A stretch of DNA of 64,000 nt, taken from the NCBI GenBank assembly GCA_963921825.1, contig OY997588.1, positions 128,929,203 through 128,993,202 on the forward strand. Reading direction: 5' to 3'. The notes below the pieces were generated by a model, which did not search any database, was not told the origin of the DNA, and saw only the letters and a list, made by a program, of their open reading frames with translations. Source of the stretch: Erodium maritimum (lineage: Eukaryota > Streptophyta > Magnoliopsida > Geraniales > Geraniaceae). This document shows positions 1 to 10,784 of this stretch, piece by piece; within the stretch, counting starts at the first letter, position 1; every line of letters starts with the position of its first letter. A program made the position numbers and the translations under genes.

Positions 1-303
1 GCCGGCAGCCGGCGAGATGACTGTTGATGCTCTTAGCACGAGGAAGTAGGAACGACAATGATAACAACTCATGCATGTGATAATTTTTTGTATTTATTAC
101 AGCTATGAATCCTGGATCCAATTACATGTTCGACTCGGCTCTGCATGCTCACGGTACAGAAACGTTGGAGTCCAATTTACTCTCAACTACACTGCTGGCC
201 CATAATTTCAAATGGACCTCACTCGGGGATCCAGATAGCGAGCAGCTGAGGTCGAGATTGCCTCCCTATCCCTCGCCCTCGGGCCTGTCTCATGCAATAC
301 CTT
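1..303. other. Flank of CACTA insertion, no recognised gene
   Basis: No recognisable gene. A plus-strand reading frame opens with ATG at 105 and runs into the CACTA element that starts at 304, so any protein it once encoded is cut there. The sequence up to 303 (ending CTT) resumes at 4727 after the element. I do not recognise the peptide. Low confidence that it is coding. Confidence 0.3.
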
Positions 304-319
304 CACTACTGCAGAAATC

Positions 320-560
320 CACTTGGGTGACGGATAAAATGGATCCGTCACCTAAGTTTTCGCACTCTAGCCACGGATACAGCAATCCGTCAGTCAAGTG
401 GAACAACTTAGGTCACGGATCATGTATCCGTCAGCCAAGTGACAACCTGGCCGACGCATAGCTGGATCCGTCACCCAAGTGAGAAAAGTTTAGCCACGCA
501 TGCTGGATCCGTCAGCCAAGTGAGAAAACTTTAGCCACGCATGCTCTATCCATCACCCAA
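320..560. repeat. CACTA left subterminal repeats
   Basis: Short degenerate units with cores such as GGATCCGTCACCTAAG and ATCCGTCAGCCAAG recur in both orientations, separated by about 15-50 bases. The same motif reappears at 4600-4710 near the right end, and weaker copies (GACGGATTCATATATCC type) lie at 945-1010. In CACTA elements such subterminal arrays are the transposase-binding region; that role here is inferred. Confidence 0.8.
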
Positions 561-1423
561 GTGGGTTGACTATTTTACAAAAAAAAAAATTGACCACAAT
601 ATTCAAGATGAATTAACCGTTTGATGATAGTTTTTTTTTTACATACGTATACTAGTTTGGATAGTACATACGAGATGAGCGGTCTTGATTATATAATATG
701 CGAGAGACCGACACGTATTGATTGAAATCGTCAATTCCACTATGTGCATGAACATATTTAGCCTTACGGTAGTATAACGTATGACGTTGTCTCGTTCATT
801 TTTTGTATTTGATATGTATGAGTACTATACGATCTTATGTTGTATATGAGGCTTGCTAAGTACTTATATCATTCAATTATTAATACTACGATAGTCGGAA
901 AAAATGACGGGTTTTGGGGTTTTGGTCAATGTAAGTCAACTTCTGCTGGCTGACGGATTCATATATCCATCGGCCAACTTTTTCATCGACGGATGCATAT
1001 ATCCATCGTTCAATATATATATATATATTTAATTATTTCCACTATTTTAATTTTATCTTTGAACTTGGGCATCAAATTGAAACCCGGCATTAAGCGGCCG
1101 GTGTCCATAATTCACAAGTTTATAATCAGTAGATTGATATTGTTGTAAAAAAGTTATATAATGTATTTGATCACAAAAAAACAATATTTTGTACTTCGAA
1201 TTGAGAAAACAATCAAGAAAATTTGTGTTATCCTTGTCTTAGTATTATATAAAGGGTAAATTACCTACCCCTAACTTTTTTTAACTGATACCTATCCCGA
1301 TGTGTAGTTATATGACAAATAGCCCATTTTTCTGTTAACTTTTTTTATAAAATGACGAAAATACCCTCAACCACACTTCAATAATTGTTTTTAAAAAAAT
1401 CACTTTATATATATATATATATA

Positions 1424-1762
1424 GGGTTGGTATCAAATACAAACCACCCCTTATTGTGCAAACTACGAACTCACCAGGTGCTGACACGTGGGCGCGCGCG
1501 CTGCTGGTGCGCGCGCATAGTGCTAATAGTTTGGGCGCACAGTGCTAATAGTTTGGCACTGTGCTAAACTATTAGCATTGTGCGCGCCAAACTATTAGCA
1601 CCGTGCGCGCGCGTGGTCAACACGCTCACGCGCGCGGGCAGAGGCGCGCGCGAATCTGCCACGTGTCAGCATCGCGCGCGCTCTGCTGACGTCACTTTGA
1701 CCGCATCCTATGGCTTAGATTGGTTCGTAGTTTGCACAATAAGGATGATTTTTACTGGATAG

Positions 1763-1768
<6 letters not shown>
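1424..1768. mobile_element. Small foldback element in a TA microsatellite
   Basis: This 345-bp unit is bounded on both sides by (TA)n. Its ends are inverted repeats sharing CTTATTGTGCAAACTACGAA, starting GGGTTGGTATC on the left and GGGTAGCTATCC on the inverted right. The interior is rich in GCGCGC and carries an imperfect hairpin around 1525-1605 built from GTGCTAATAGTTTGG-type repeats. Insertion into TA repeats resembles the MITE family Micron described in rice; the resemblance is in target preference only. Confidence 0.75.

Positions 1769-1858
<90 letters not shown>
1769..1858. repeat. (TA)45 microsatellite
   Basis: An uninterrupted run of 45 TA units lies between the two TA-targeted elements. 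Shorter TA tracts sit at the outer sides of both (about 1407-1423 and 4067-4081). The long perfect run should be highly polymorphic and prone to cruciform formation. Confidence 0.97.
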
Positions 1859-1860
<2 letters not shown>

Positions 1861-2039
1861 TACACTTTCAAGTGTTACTTATTCCTTATTTTGTTATTTG
1901 TTACAATAATATTGACCATTGGATTAGCTTAAATCGATGGTTATGATTATAATGGCACACAACCGTAAATAATACAAAGTTTTATTTTATTTTTGTAATT
2001 TTAATGTATTTGAGGACAATTTCGTCATTTTAATTTATT

Positions 2040-2520
2040 TCTACCTAACCCTAAATCTACCTGTCCTACTCTCCTCTCATTTGCAGCAACCAACGCAAAT
2101 TTTCTCTCCCCCTCTCTCACCACGTCGCGCGCAGAGCCACCCTCCTCATACAGTAGCCGTGAACGTCGTACCTGGCCGCACCCGTGTCTCGCATTGCCGC
2201 CATCCATGCCGCTCCAACGCCGCCTCAGTGAAGTAGCCACCACGAGCAGACATCCCGAGGTTCCCGTCTCTGGCCGGATCTGCAGCTCCGCCCCGCCGCC
2301 GCCGCACTCCTGGGTGAAGCCGTCGTCCTCACGCATACAGAGCCACCATCCTCGCACATAGAACCACTGTCTAGCCGTCGTCCTCGCGTAGACAAAGCCA
2401 TCGTCTCGAGCTGGTGTAGGTCCAGAACCACCGTCCCTAGCTACTACTCGCCGGACTCTTCATCTTCTCCGACGTGTTGCTCGATCCAGTCCGAGCAGAT
2501 CCGGCAACGATGTGGTACAG
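2040..2520. other. GC-rich possible captured gene fragment inside element
   Basis: This stretch is much richer in G+C than its surroundings. It starts with a CT-rich leader-like tract (CTCTCCTCTCATTTGCAG) and then has repeated GCCGTCGTCCTCGCG-like phrases. Overlapping minus-strand frames are open (2025-2431), but I recognise no domain. It resembles the 5' part of a plant gene picked up by a non-autonomous element; that is inference. Confidence 0.35.
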
Positions 2521-2679
2521 ATGCTCATTTTTCATATTTTGATTTTGATTTATTTATTTGTTTATCTGGTCCACTGTTCTTGTTTATCAGAATCTGGGCA
2601 AGTTTTTTTGTTAATCATCTGATTTTGGGATTGTTGGTTGGACCATTGATTTCACCATTGTTGTACAATATGGAATCTT

Positions 2680-3800
2680 TGGTGTAGTATTATGTAAAAT
2701 CGATTTTAGCAGTAGTACATAAAAGTTTGGGGTAACATTTGTAACCAGATTTGTTTAGGTAATAAACATTCTGTAAATGTCTATAATTTTAAGGTATTAT
2801 GAACTGTACTGATCATCTGCAACTTGGAGGGTAGTTTTTTGTATCATTGTTACAAAGAATTTGTAACCATCAGTGTAATTTTCCGCAAGCATTGCATAAC
2901 ATATTTGTAACTTTCTGGGTATATTTCTGTAACCCATATGTAATATTTCTATAACTTGCATGGAAGTTTGTTGTAATACAATTACAAAGTTTTTATGTAT
3001 TATGGGATTTTTGATGTATTATTATGTAACATTTAGTGTAGGATTTTACTATTTTTGATGTATTGTTATGTAAATGTATACTAATAATATACTATGGTCT
3101 TGCAGGGTAGTTTTTTGTAACTTGCAAGTAGTTTACAAAGTTTTGTAGTTTTTTATAATTTGCTAGTAGTTTACAAAGTTTTGTAGTTTTTTTTGTAACT
3201 TGCATGGTAGTTCTTTGGAACTTGGTAATTTTTGTAACACTGTTACATAGTTTTTGTAACTTTAAGTGTATATTTTTGTTATCAATGTATATTTCTGCAA
3301 TCATAAGGCTTGGATTATGGTAGTTTATTGAAGTGTAATTTTATGTAATATCTTGTGTAATATTATGTAACTATTTTTGTAATTTTCTGTAACAGGTTGG
3401 ATGAGCAGCTGTAATGTAACATTGTAATTTTTTGTAACTATTTGGGTAATTTTTTGTAACAGGTTGTGTAATTTTGTATATTAATTTAGTAACATTTTGG
3501 GGATGTTTTTACTTTTGGAATTTTATCTATTGTATTATGTAACAATTTGTATTCATTTATACAATTTTTCGTATGATTTGTTTCACTAACACCTTCATTA
3601 AGTATTTAGTTTTGTAATTTTGTTATTGTATTATGTAACAAGTAGTATTCATTTTTGTAACTTTTGGGATGATTTTATCTATTTAAAATCTGAAATCTCC
3701 AATATAAAATATTTGAAATTTCGATATAAAATATATGTAACTTTCTACAAAAAGTTATGTAATATTATACATAATATTCTGTAATGTGTACGAAATTTGA
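2680..3800. repeat. Degenerate TTTTGTAAC repeats
   Basis: Dozens of irregular copies of TTTTGTAACTT, TGTAACATT and TTATGTAAC recur on the plus strand without a fixed period. They make up the AT-rich half of the TA-targeted element. No coding potential is seen. Confidence 0.7.
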
Positions 3801-4489
3801 GTAGCGATCGAAATTTGAAATAAAAAATAGAATATTAATTTTTTTATAAAATATATCAAAAAAATCAGATTGAGACCATAAAAGAGTAATTCGCAGTAAT
3901 TTTTTCAAGGGATAAAAAATTACAAAACTACCCTTTTGTGAATATTTCTATTTAATTTTTGGATAATTGAGGCTGAAAATCTGCAACCATTGTATTTCAA
4001 AATCTAGTGGTCTAGATTTTTGTAACAAGTAACAAATTAAGCACATGTAACACTTGAAAGTGCCCCTATATATATATATATTTATTTACTTACTAAATCA
4101 CTTCAGTTTTATTTATAAAAAAATATTTAAAAAATCACTAAGGGCGTTTTCGTCATTTTAGAAAAAAGTTAACAGAGAAAAAGGGTCTATTTGTCATATA
4201 CCTAAACATCTGGGTAGGTATCAGTTAAAAAAAAGTTGTGGATAAGTATCAGATAAACGTGATAAGTTAAGGGTAGATATTTGTAATTTATCCTTATATA
4301 AATTTAAACAATGTAGCGCACATGAAAAAATTAACTTGCTATAAATAATTGGTTGACAATAAGTACTAGGTACGTTGATAACAAAAACTATTTAATTTAA
4401 TTATATAAATATATTTAATTTAATTATATGAAGCTATAAATAATCAGTTAAATAGTGTATATATATATTCTAAACATACATATAACACA

Positions 4490-4565
4490 AAAACTCTCTA
4501 GTTGAGTTGGTAAAAGGCATAGCCTTTGGTGCCATGAGGTCAGTGGTTCGAACCCCATCGCGTGC
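4490..4565 (+). other. tRNA-like (SINE-type) sequence
   Basis: An A-box-like TAGTTGAGTTGG is followed about 40 bases later by a good B-box, GGTTCGAACCCC. The segment between does not fold into a convincing cloverleaf, so it is better read as a tRNA-derived SINE head or decayed tRNA than as a working tRNA gene. It lies in the right arm of the CACTA element. Confidence 0.35.
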
Positions 4566-4726
4566 GCGCGGGCTAGCGGATACACTTGGCTGACAGATTG
4601 GATCCGTCACCTAAGTTTTTACCCTACCGACGGATGCATCTGTCACCTAAGAACTTGGGTGACGGATACGTCCTCTTAGGTGACGGATCCAATCCGTCAC
4701 CCAAGTACTTATTTGCAGTAGTGCTT

Positions 4727-5764
4727 CGTCCCTTAACGGTGGGGGTGTGAGAGAACATGACTCTGAGGCCGAGCAGAAGCTTTACCACTGAATAGGGGTG
4801 AGCTCCGAGGGAAGGGCCAACCATGAGAACAGTTCGGGACAATCATCCGTGGGCGACAAGTCCGCCACACCGAGATGAGAGAAGAGCTAGAGCTTTTGCC
4901 CCGAGGGCTCAAAGGTCTGAATGGTTCAAGAGGCACATGGGTTGTGTGATCTGTCGAGATCCCTAGTTCCACCCTTGTTTCTCGTGTTTGAATGGTCTTG
5001 GTGGTGTAGATCATCATACTCATAGGACGAAGGTTGGCATATGTTGGATGGAGGGCGATCAAAGACGGCCTTGGGAACCAAATCGTTAGTGACCGAACGC
5101 CATTAAAGAAGAGCATGCAGATGAGGATGACGATGACGATGTAGAGAGAACAAAGGACGAAGGCCTCTTATGAAATCTTCTCCAAATATCCTGGTTTCAT
5201 AAAAATCATAGGCGGTAGTGGTGAGGGAATCAGCCATGATTGACAAGGCGTCATTCGAAGTGTTAGTGATGCAGGCAGCGCAGCAGAGTACGTGTAATTT
5301 GGGATCCCAAAGCTCCTACTTCTGTTTTCCCTTTAGAAATTGCAAACGGGGTCAAGTAATTTCCTCCTCTAATTCGATCTCTGGTTGTCCTTGGAGTTGT
5401 TGTCCGCGGGTTCGAGACATATCCCCGGGTCATCCCTACCTCAAGCCTGTCTATGTCCCCATGACGCCGACCTACCCATGTTCCTTGCCGAGGCCCAACC
5501 AAAAATCGGCCCTAGCCGTACCTACAACCCGAGAAGCTCCCGACCCATTTCTTTCCACCCAGCCAGGGCGACGGCCCAAATCATGATCATTGTGACCCCG
5601 ACCCAAGTCCTCAACCCGCAGTCCAAAACCCCTTATTGGCCTAAGGTTCAGATGGTCCAGGCCTATTGGTAAGCCCCGGCCAGTTTCCTCCCTCTTCTCA
5701 TCGCTCGGAACCCTCATGGGTCACTTGTCCTTGCGCCGTCGCCAGGTCGTGGCCACCGTGTGGG
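4727..5764. other. Unassigned sequence between CACTA and split ORF
   Basis: Moderately GC-rich DNA with short overlapping open frames on both strands (for example minus 4733-5116 and plus 5218-5586). None has a domain I recognise, and none stands out by length over its rivals in other frames. No gene is called here. Confidence 0.3.
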
Positions 5765-6904
5765 TCACATGCGTATCAGCAAATAAGCCCGGCTCCTGAC
5801 GTGCCAAGGATTCGACAGAACGCCTCCGACCCCCAAGACGAGATCCGTGTCTCCGTCCTCTTCCGACTCCGTTTCAGTCTCCGGCCTCCCATGTACCGGT
5901 ACAGTGTCTGTCCAAAAAGACGTCATTCTTTGCAATCTGACCGGAGAAGATCTGGTTGGAACTCCCCGACCCAACCCTTCCGGTGTCATCGTCTCTTTCC
6001 TCACTGTAAGAACCACCCCCGGTCGATCCCGGCGAATCTTGGCGAAGTTTGACTTTCGGCCGAAAAAGTCAACAGATGACTCCGAGAGTCGTTCGAGACC
6101 TTTTCGGGGCCCAGAAAGCTTAGCCGTCATCACGGTTAGCTTAGTTGGGCCATTTCCTTTCGTTTGACTGTATTTTTGGAAAAGTCAAATTTTGGTCAAA
6201 TCGAGACTTTTTATCGACGAATCCGAACTTAATTGAAGTGCTGGAATTTTAGCTAGTGACAAGTGGTCCCTACATGGACACTTGTCCCCTTTAGCTTGGA
6301 GGGAAAGGAAAAGAGGCTAAAACTACCCTTTTACCCTTTCTGGGTGGCTTTAAATGGATAAGGACTAAATGACTTTTTGGTCTTTAACCAATTTAGGTCT
6401 TTTTAAAGCTAGAGAAGCAACAATTTCAGCTCTTATTGCTAGTGGTGGCCGAAATTTGCTAAGGAAAGAAGAGAAGAAGAACTTCATAGCTTGAGGAGGA
6501 AGAAAGAGAGAAAAACAAGCAACTTTGATCCATTTCTCTACCTTTTCTTCTTCAAAATCTTCCCATCTTCATCATCTCACCTTCCTAGAGGTTTGTACAC
6601 TCTTAACTTCTCTTTTCACTCACTTTCATTTCATGGGTTTCCTTGGTTTTGGCTAGAACTTGTTAGGTTTTGCCTTGACTAGTGTTAGATGAGGTTGTAG
6701 AGAAGTAGTAGTTGTTTTGTTGTTGAAATCCTTGAGTTTTGATTGTTTTTGGTTTTGGAAATCTCTTGGGTTTTTGATTAATCCTATCATGGGTGATGAT
6801 GGATTGGAGTTAGATGACTGTGGTGGAGTTTTTAGAAGTTAAAAATGGAGGTTTTTGCTGTAAATTTCGTGAAAAATGAGCTGGAGGAAGAAGAAGGCTG
6901 AGTC

Positions 6905-7040
6905 TGCCCAGAACCGTCACAGATCCGTGACGGGAGACGTCACGGATCCGTGATGGAGTCCGTGACGGCACGTGTCACGGTTCCGTGACGTCATCCGTGA
7001 CGGATGGTCTCACGGATCCGTGGCCCGCTCCGTGGCAGAC
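6905..7040. repeat. Array of TCACGGATCCGTGA-type palindromes
   Basis: Several near-palindromic units (GTCACGGATCCGTGA, CGTGACGTCATCCGTGACGG) follow one another, each able to form a short hairpin. It includes a TGACGTCA palindrome of the kind bound by TGA/CREB-type bZIP factors. The same array recurs at 55845-55985 in the related LTR remnant. A role in LTR promoter activity is possible but not shown. Confidence 0.75.
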
Positions 7041-7908
7041 CTGTTTTGGGGTCTTTTTGGGTGTTTTCATCAATCTCGATCTTTTATTTTGAACCGGTTG
7101 TTTGAGGGTTTTAACTTAGATGTTTGATTTTAAACCTCCTTGTTTAGTCTTCAATTTTGGTGTTAACTATGGTCCAAGACCTTGATTTCGAGCTCGACGA
7201 AGGAGGAGGCTTTGGAGACCACGTGAGAAGACGGAGAGGAAGCTAGCCCGGACGTCAGCAACTAGGAGTATTTGTTCGTGGAGTTTTTGAGGTAGGGAAA
7301 GTACTAAACTCCTCTTTTTAATTTAGATAACACTAATAGTATGCCTATAGGATAATAATAATCGGAAATGTCCTAGTTTGCATATAGGATGCGATTCACT
7401 AGAATAATCGTTTTTCAATTACAATAATAACCGGACGAGTCTAGTATGCATGTAGGATGTGATTCACTAGTTTAAATCGCTTTCAATACTTGGGAAACTG
7501 CCGTGCTGGTAGAATGGCCATGACGAGCCTTAGGATTGTTTGTGATTGCCTCACATGCCGTGCTTGCCTAGTCTTTAGGTTAAAATAAGAGTCGAACTAA
7601 ACTAGATAAATTATAATGATTGTGATCTGAATGCTTGAATGATTGATTGAATGAATGCTTGAATGATTGATTGAATGAATGCTTGAATGAATGATGGAAT
7701 GAATGTTTGAGAGTAAATTGATTGTGCCAAATGGTATGATCGGGTGAGTGATAGACCGATGAGACGTGGTTGGTAAGTATGTCGGTAGGTGTAATTGTTA
7801 ATATGAATTCTTTGTAGTGTGTTGTGGTAAGATTGTGAGTTGCTAAGCTTTGGTTGTACTTTGACTGTCTTGGGTGTTATTCTCTCGTGGTGTGTTCTAA
7901 AAAGAGTT

Positions 7909-8175
7909 GTGTTCCGGCTTGGTACCTACACCGAGGGAGTATTCCGGCGTGGGGTAGTACCTAGACCGATGATTTGTGTACCGGCTTGGTACCTACACCG
8001 AGGGAGTATTCCGGTGTGGGGTAGTACCTAGACCGATGATTTGTGTACCGGCTTGGTACCTACACCGAGGGAGTATTACGTTGTGGGGTAGTACCTAGAC
8101 CGATGGTTGTGTTACGGCTTGGTACCTACACCGAGGGGGTATGCTGGTGTGGGGTAGTACCTAGACCGACAGTTT
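7909..8175 (+). repeat. Four 67-bp tandem repeats in LTR type A
   Basis: Units start at 7909, 7976, 8043 and 8109. Each contains GGCTTGGTACCTACACCGAG and GGGGTAGTACCTAGACCGA. The copies differ by only a few bases. The array occupies the same relative place in this LTR as unrelated arrays do in the other LTRs of the window. Confidence 0.9.
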
Positions 8176-8796
8176 GTGTTCGTGCCCGAGGGATTTCCGT
8201 GAGGATATCTTGTTTCTCCCCGATGACCTATGGTCCTTTGGGGGCATTTACGAGGACCCCGATGATATGTGTCCCTTTAGGGATGTTTCTGGTAGCCTCG
8301 ATGTATGTGTCTCCTCTGGACTTAGGGGCAATCCGACATGACACAAGGACTAATTGTGGATCGGAGTATAGTATCCGACATGACACAATGACTAATTGTA
8401 GATCGGAGTATTGTGGTTTAAGTTATCGATGCGACGTTCATTTGTTATCTCTTTAGTTGTTTTATCAAAGATTACTTCGCCTTTCCCTAATTTTCTTGAG
8501 TTACTGTTTTACTTAAGCTTTGAAATTCTTATTGCTTTCTTTTTATAGCATCTTGTTGGACAATCGCACTAACCGTAACTTGTAGATTATTGTGCTAATT
8601 CAGTTTTTATTATCAGGTGGATGTTCCTTTACTTCATTATTTTCCCTACTGAGTGTAAGCTCACCCCCTTCTTTTGTTTACTGTTTGTACAGGCTTACTT
8701 GGTGAGTAGTTTCTAGAGTTGGGCTCGAGGCTCGAGAGCTTCTGGGAGAGTCCGGGTGGAGTTGATGTTTGAGGCGTTATTTTACCGTTGTATTGG

Positions 8797-10784
8797 TGTA
8801 AAGACCGGGGGTAAAGATCGGGTTCTGGACCGGGTTCGGATTCGGGTCGGGCCGGGCCGGGCCAGATCAGATTTTAGTTAATAAATTAAATGGATGAAAT
8901 CAATATTTGACTTAAAATCAGATTAATTACCTGGACTTTTGGACAAAACGAACGATTGGATTTAATTGTCAAATTTGAGGACCGTTACAGGTTGGACCGA
9001 GACTGATACGTCCCTTTTATGTTAAACCAGGTCGTTACCCCGAGCGCGGAGAAGACCGGTGGGGCCAGGACGTCAGTAGCTAGGAGACGCAACTGTCGGC
9101 TCTTCAAGAGGTAGGGATTACCTCGAACCCGCTTTATTACGGTTTTACTAGAATGCATATATGGAAACCTAATAAACCGGCTAAAGAACTAGTATGCATA
9201 TAGGAAACGAACAACTAGCGTAGACATATCAAACTGTGAACATTTACGATTTCTGTCTTGGGAATTGCTGTGTTGGTAGAATCGGGCCATGTCGCGCCCG
9301 TAGGACTTGTGTGCTGAATGTATCTGTGTATGCCTTTGATGCTTGAACGGTTAATAAATAACGAACATGAAATGAATAGAATTGAGTTAGTGATATATGT
9401 TGATGACTTGAGTGATTACTTCCTGTCTCGTTGATATGTTGAACTGGGATTGTTGGGGATTGGATACTGGTTAAGCCGGTGGGGTTACCACATGGATTGT
9501 GGTGTTGGTAAGTGATGGTAAGTGCGGAATATTTGTAAGTGTAACTAAGGGACAAAGCCTATTATACTCGATGTTGCATGTTGTGACTGTGCGTGGGCAA
9601 GTGTGCCGTGTTTGTGGAAATGTGAATCCTTGGTTGTGAAATGGTCGGGTGAGTGATAGACCGACGTGATTGTGATTGTGAGTGTGGTTGTGATTGTTCT
9701 GGTGGTAACGGTTATGAGTTGTGCCTGAGAGGTGTGTCGTACCTTCCGTTGCGTCGCCGGTAAAGTGTGAGAGACGTACTTCCGTAAGGTGAGTCGTACC
9801 TTCCGTGGCGTGAACGGTAAAGTGTGAGGCTTGGTGTACGATGGTACACGAGAAAGGTGGTTTCCCTACCTTCCGACCGTGAGTCGGTAAAACGATGTGT
9901 CCCGCGAATAGGTGATTTCCCTACCTTCCGACTAGCACTTGGTAAAACGTTGTGTCGAGCACCGCGAGAGATGAGGCCGCGAAGAGGCGATTTCCCTGCC
10001 TTCCGGCGATCGGTAAAACGCTGCGTCCGCAATGAGGTGGACCGCCTATCCCGACTTTGTGTTGGGGAAGTTGCGTGCGGTGACGCCGGGCCGAGAGGGT
10101 TGCTCCCTAGACCGTGCGATGGTTACGATTGGTGTGTTTTGATTGCTTTGAATTGAATGAATATTGTTGGGTTGTGGCTATGGTTGTTCCCTTGGGTAAG
10201 AATTGTGTATGGCTGAGAACGCCTTGTTTGATTGCTGAGAATTGTGCCGGTGAGTGGCATTGACTATGTGTTGTGGAAACTGAGTGTTAATGGTTCCTTA
10301 GTTTGGCCTCCGGGTAGGCGTTAGTGAGGAGAACTGATGGTATAGTCGGATCTTGCGTGATATGAAGAGAAGTGTTGACCTTTAATTAGCTTAAGTGTCG
10401 TATCATGCATCAGACTTTTAGTTATATTTTAAATTGTGGAAACGCGTTTTGGTAAACCTGATATAAGGATGTTTTCATGGTCTTCCCTACTGAGCGTCAA
10501 GCTCACCCCTTACTGTGTTTTCTACATGTAGTGACTTTGGTTTGGAGTAGAGGACGTCGCGGAGCATGGGGCTAGCGAGGGTCCGGGTTATGTTGTTTTA
10601 CGTTTCGCAGTGACGTAACGGTTGTTTGAACAGATGTATTTTACTGAGTGTAGGACTCAGGGATTTTTACTCTTGTTGAACTGTTTTATTTATCTTTATC
10701 AGATATTATGGTTTTAAATTGTTTTTATTTCAATTCACTAAGTCGCGTCTCGGATACGGTCAATACCGGATTTGGGGCGTGACA
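8797..10784 (+). mobile_element. Solo LTR (type B) nested in type A
   Basis: It starts TGTAAAGACC at 8797, ends GGGGCGTGACA at 10784, and carries a perfect 5-bp duplication ATTGG (8792-8796 and 10785-10789). Its length is 1988 bp. It lies inside the type A LTR, so it is the younger insertion. It shares blocks with types A and C, for example TAGGAGACGC near 9080 and the ACTAGTATGCATATAGGA-like block near 9190. There is no internal region and no coding potential. Confidence 0.92.
9725..10035 (+). repeat. Irregular tandem array in LTR type B
   Basis: About six units of 40-60 bp recur, each with a CCTTCCG core and a GGTAAA or GGTAAAACG tail; the best reads CTACCTTCCGACCGTGAG then TCGGTAAAACG. 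The CCGAC and GTCGG parts can pair as a short stem. The same core is found in the array of LTR type C at 21620-21930. Confidence 0.8.

Larger units (their letters stand above)
1859..4066. mobile_element. Larger TA-targeted foldback element
   Basis: A 2.2-kb unit flanked by (TA)n with inverted ends sharing CACTTTCAAGTGTTAC (left GGTACACTTTC, inverted right GGGGCACTTTC). It contains a GC-rich, CT-rich segment at about 2040-2520 that looks like captured gene sequence, and an AT-rich part (2680-3800) dominated by TTTTGTAAC-like repeats. No transposase frame is visible. It sits in the same TA tract as the 345-bp element but has unrelated ends. Confidence 0.7.
1254..4293. mobile_element. Mutator-like foldback element nested in the CACTA
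   Basis: A perfect 9-bp direct repeat TTATATAAA flanks it (1245-1253 and 4294-4302). Its ends are long imperfect inverted repeats: GGGTAAATTACC at the left and GGATAAATTAC when the right end is read inverted, followed by shared stretches such as AACTGATACCTA and ATGACAAATAG. The 9-bp duplication and long terminal inverted repeats fit the Mutator superfamily. It encodes no transposase. Two further elements lie inside it, both set in TA repeats. Confidence 0.85.
304..4723. mobile_element. Non-autonomous CACTA (En/Spm-type) DNA transposon
   Basis: The left end reads CACTACTGCA at 304 and the right end is its inverse, TGCAGTAGTG, ending at 4723. The next 40 or so bases inside each end also match as an inverted repeat. 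A 3-bp target duplication CTT flanks it (301-303 and 4724-4726), as expected for CACTA elements. Subterminal copies of a GGATCCGTCACC-like motif fill 320-560 and 4600-4710. No transposase is present, so it would depend on one supplied elsewhere. About 3.05 kb of its length is a later Mutator-like insertion (1254-4293 plus the duplication), leaving an original element of roughly 1.37 kb. The ends, duplication and subterminal repeats are all seen directly; family assignment follows from them. Confidence 0.9.

Noticed and set aside
105..461. 118-codon plus-strand ORF at the left edge
   Set aside because: Its second half is CACTA terminal and subterminal sequence beyond 304, so the ORF as a whole is a junction artefact.
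1720..1932. ORF encoding alternating Tyr-Ile
   Set aside because: It is translation of the (TA)45 microsatellite.
4490..4565. Functional tRNA gene
   Set aside because: The B-box is good, but no complete cloverleaf or acceptor stem could be formed by eye.
304..7040. Shared GGATCCGT motif between CACTA subterminal repeats and LTR palindromes
   Set aside because: CACTA units continue CACC and LTR units continue GACG; the overlap is short and probably coincidental.
7909..8175. CRISPR-like array
   Set aside because: The repeats are contiguous tandem units with no unique spacers, in a plant LTR.
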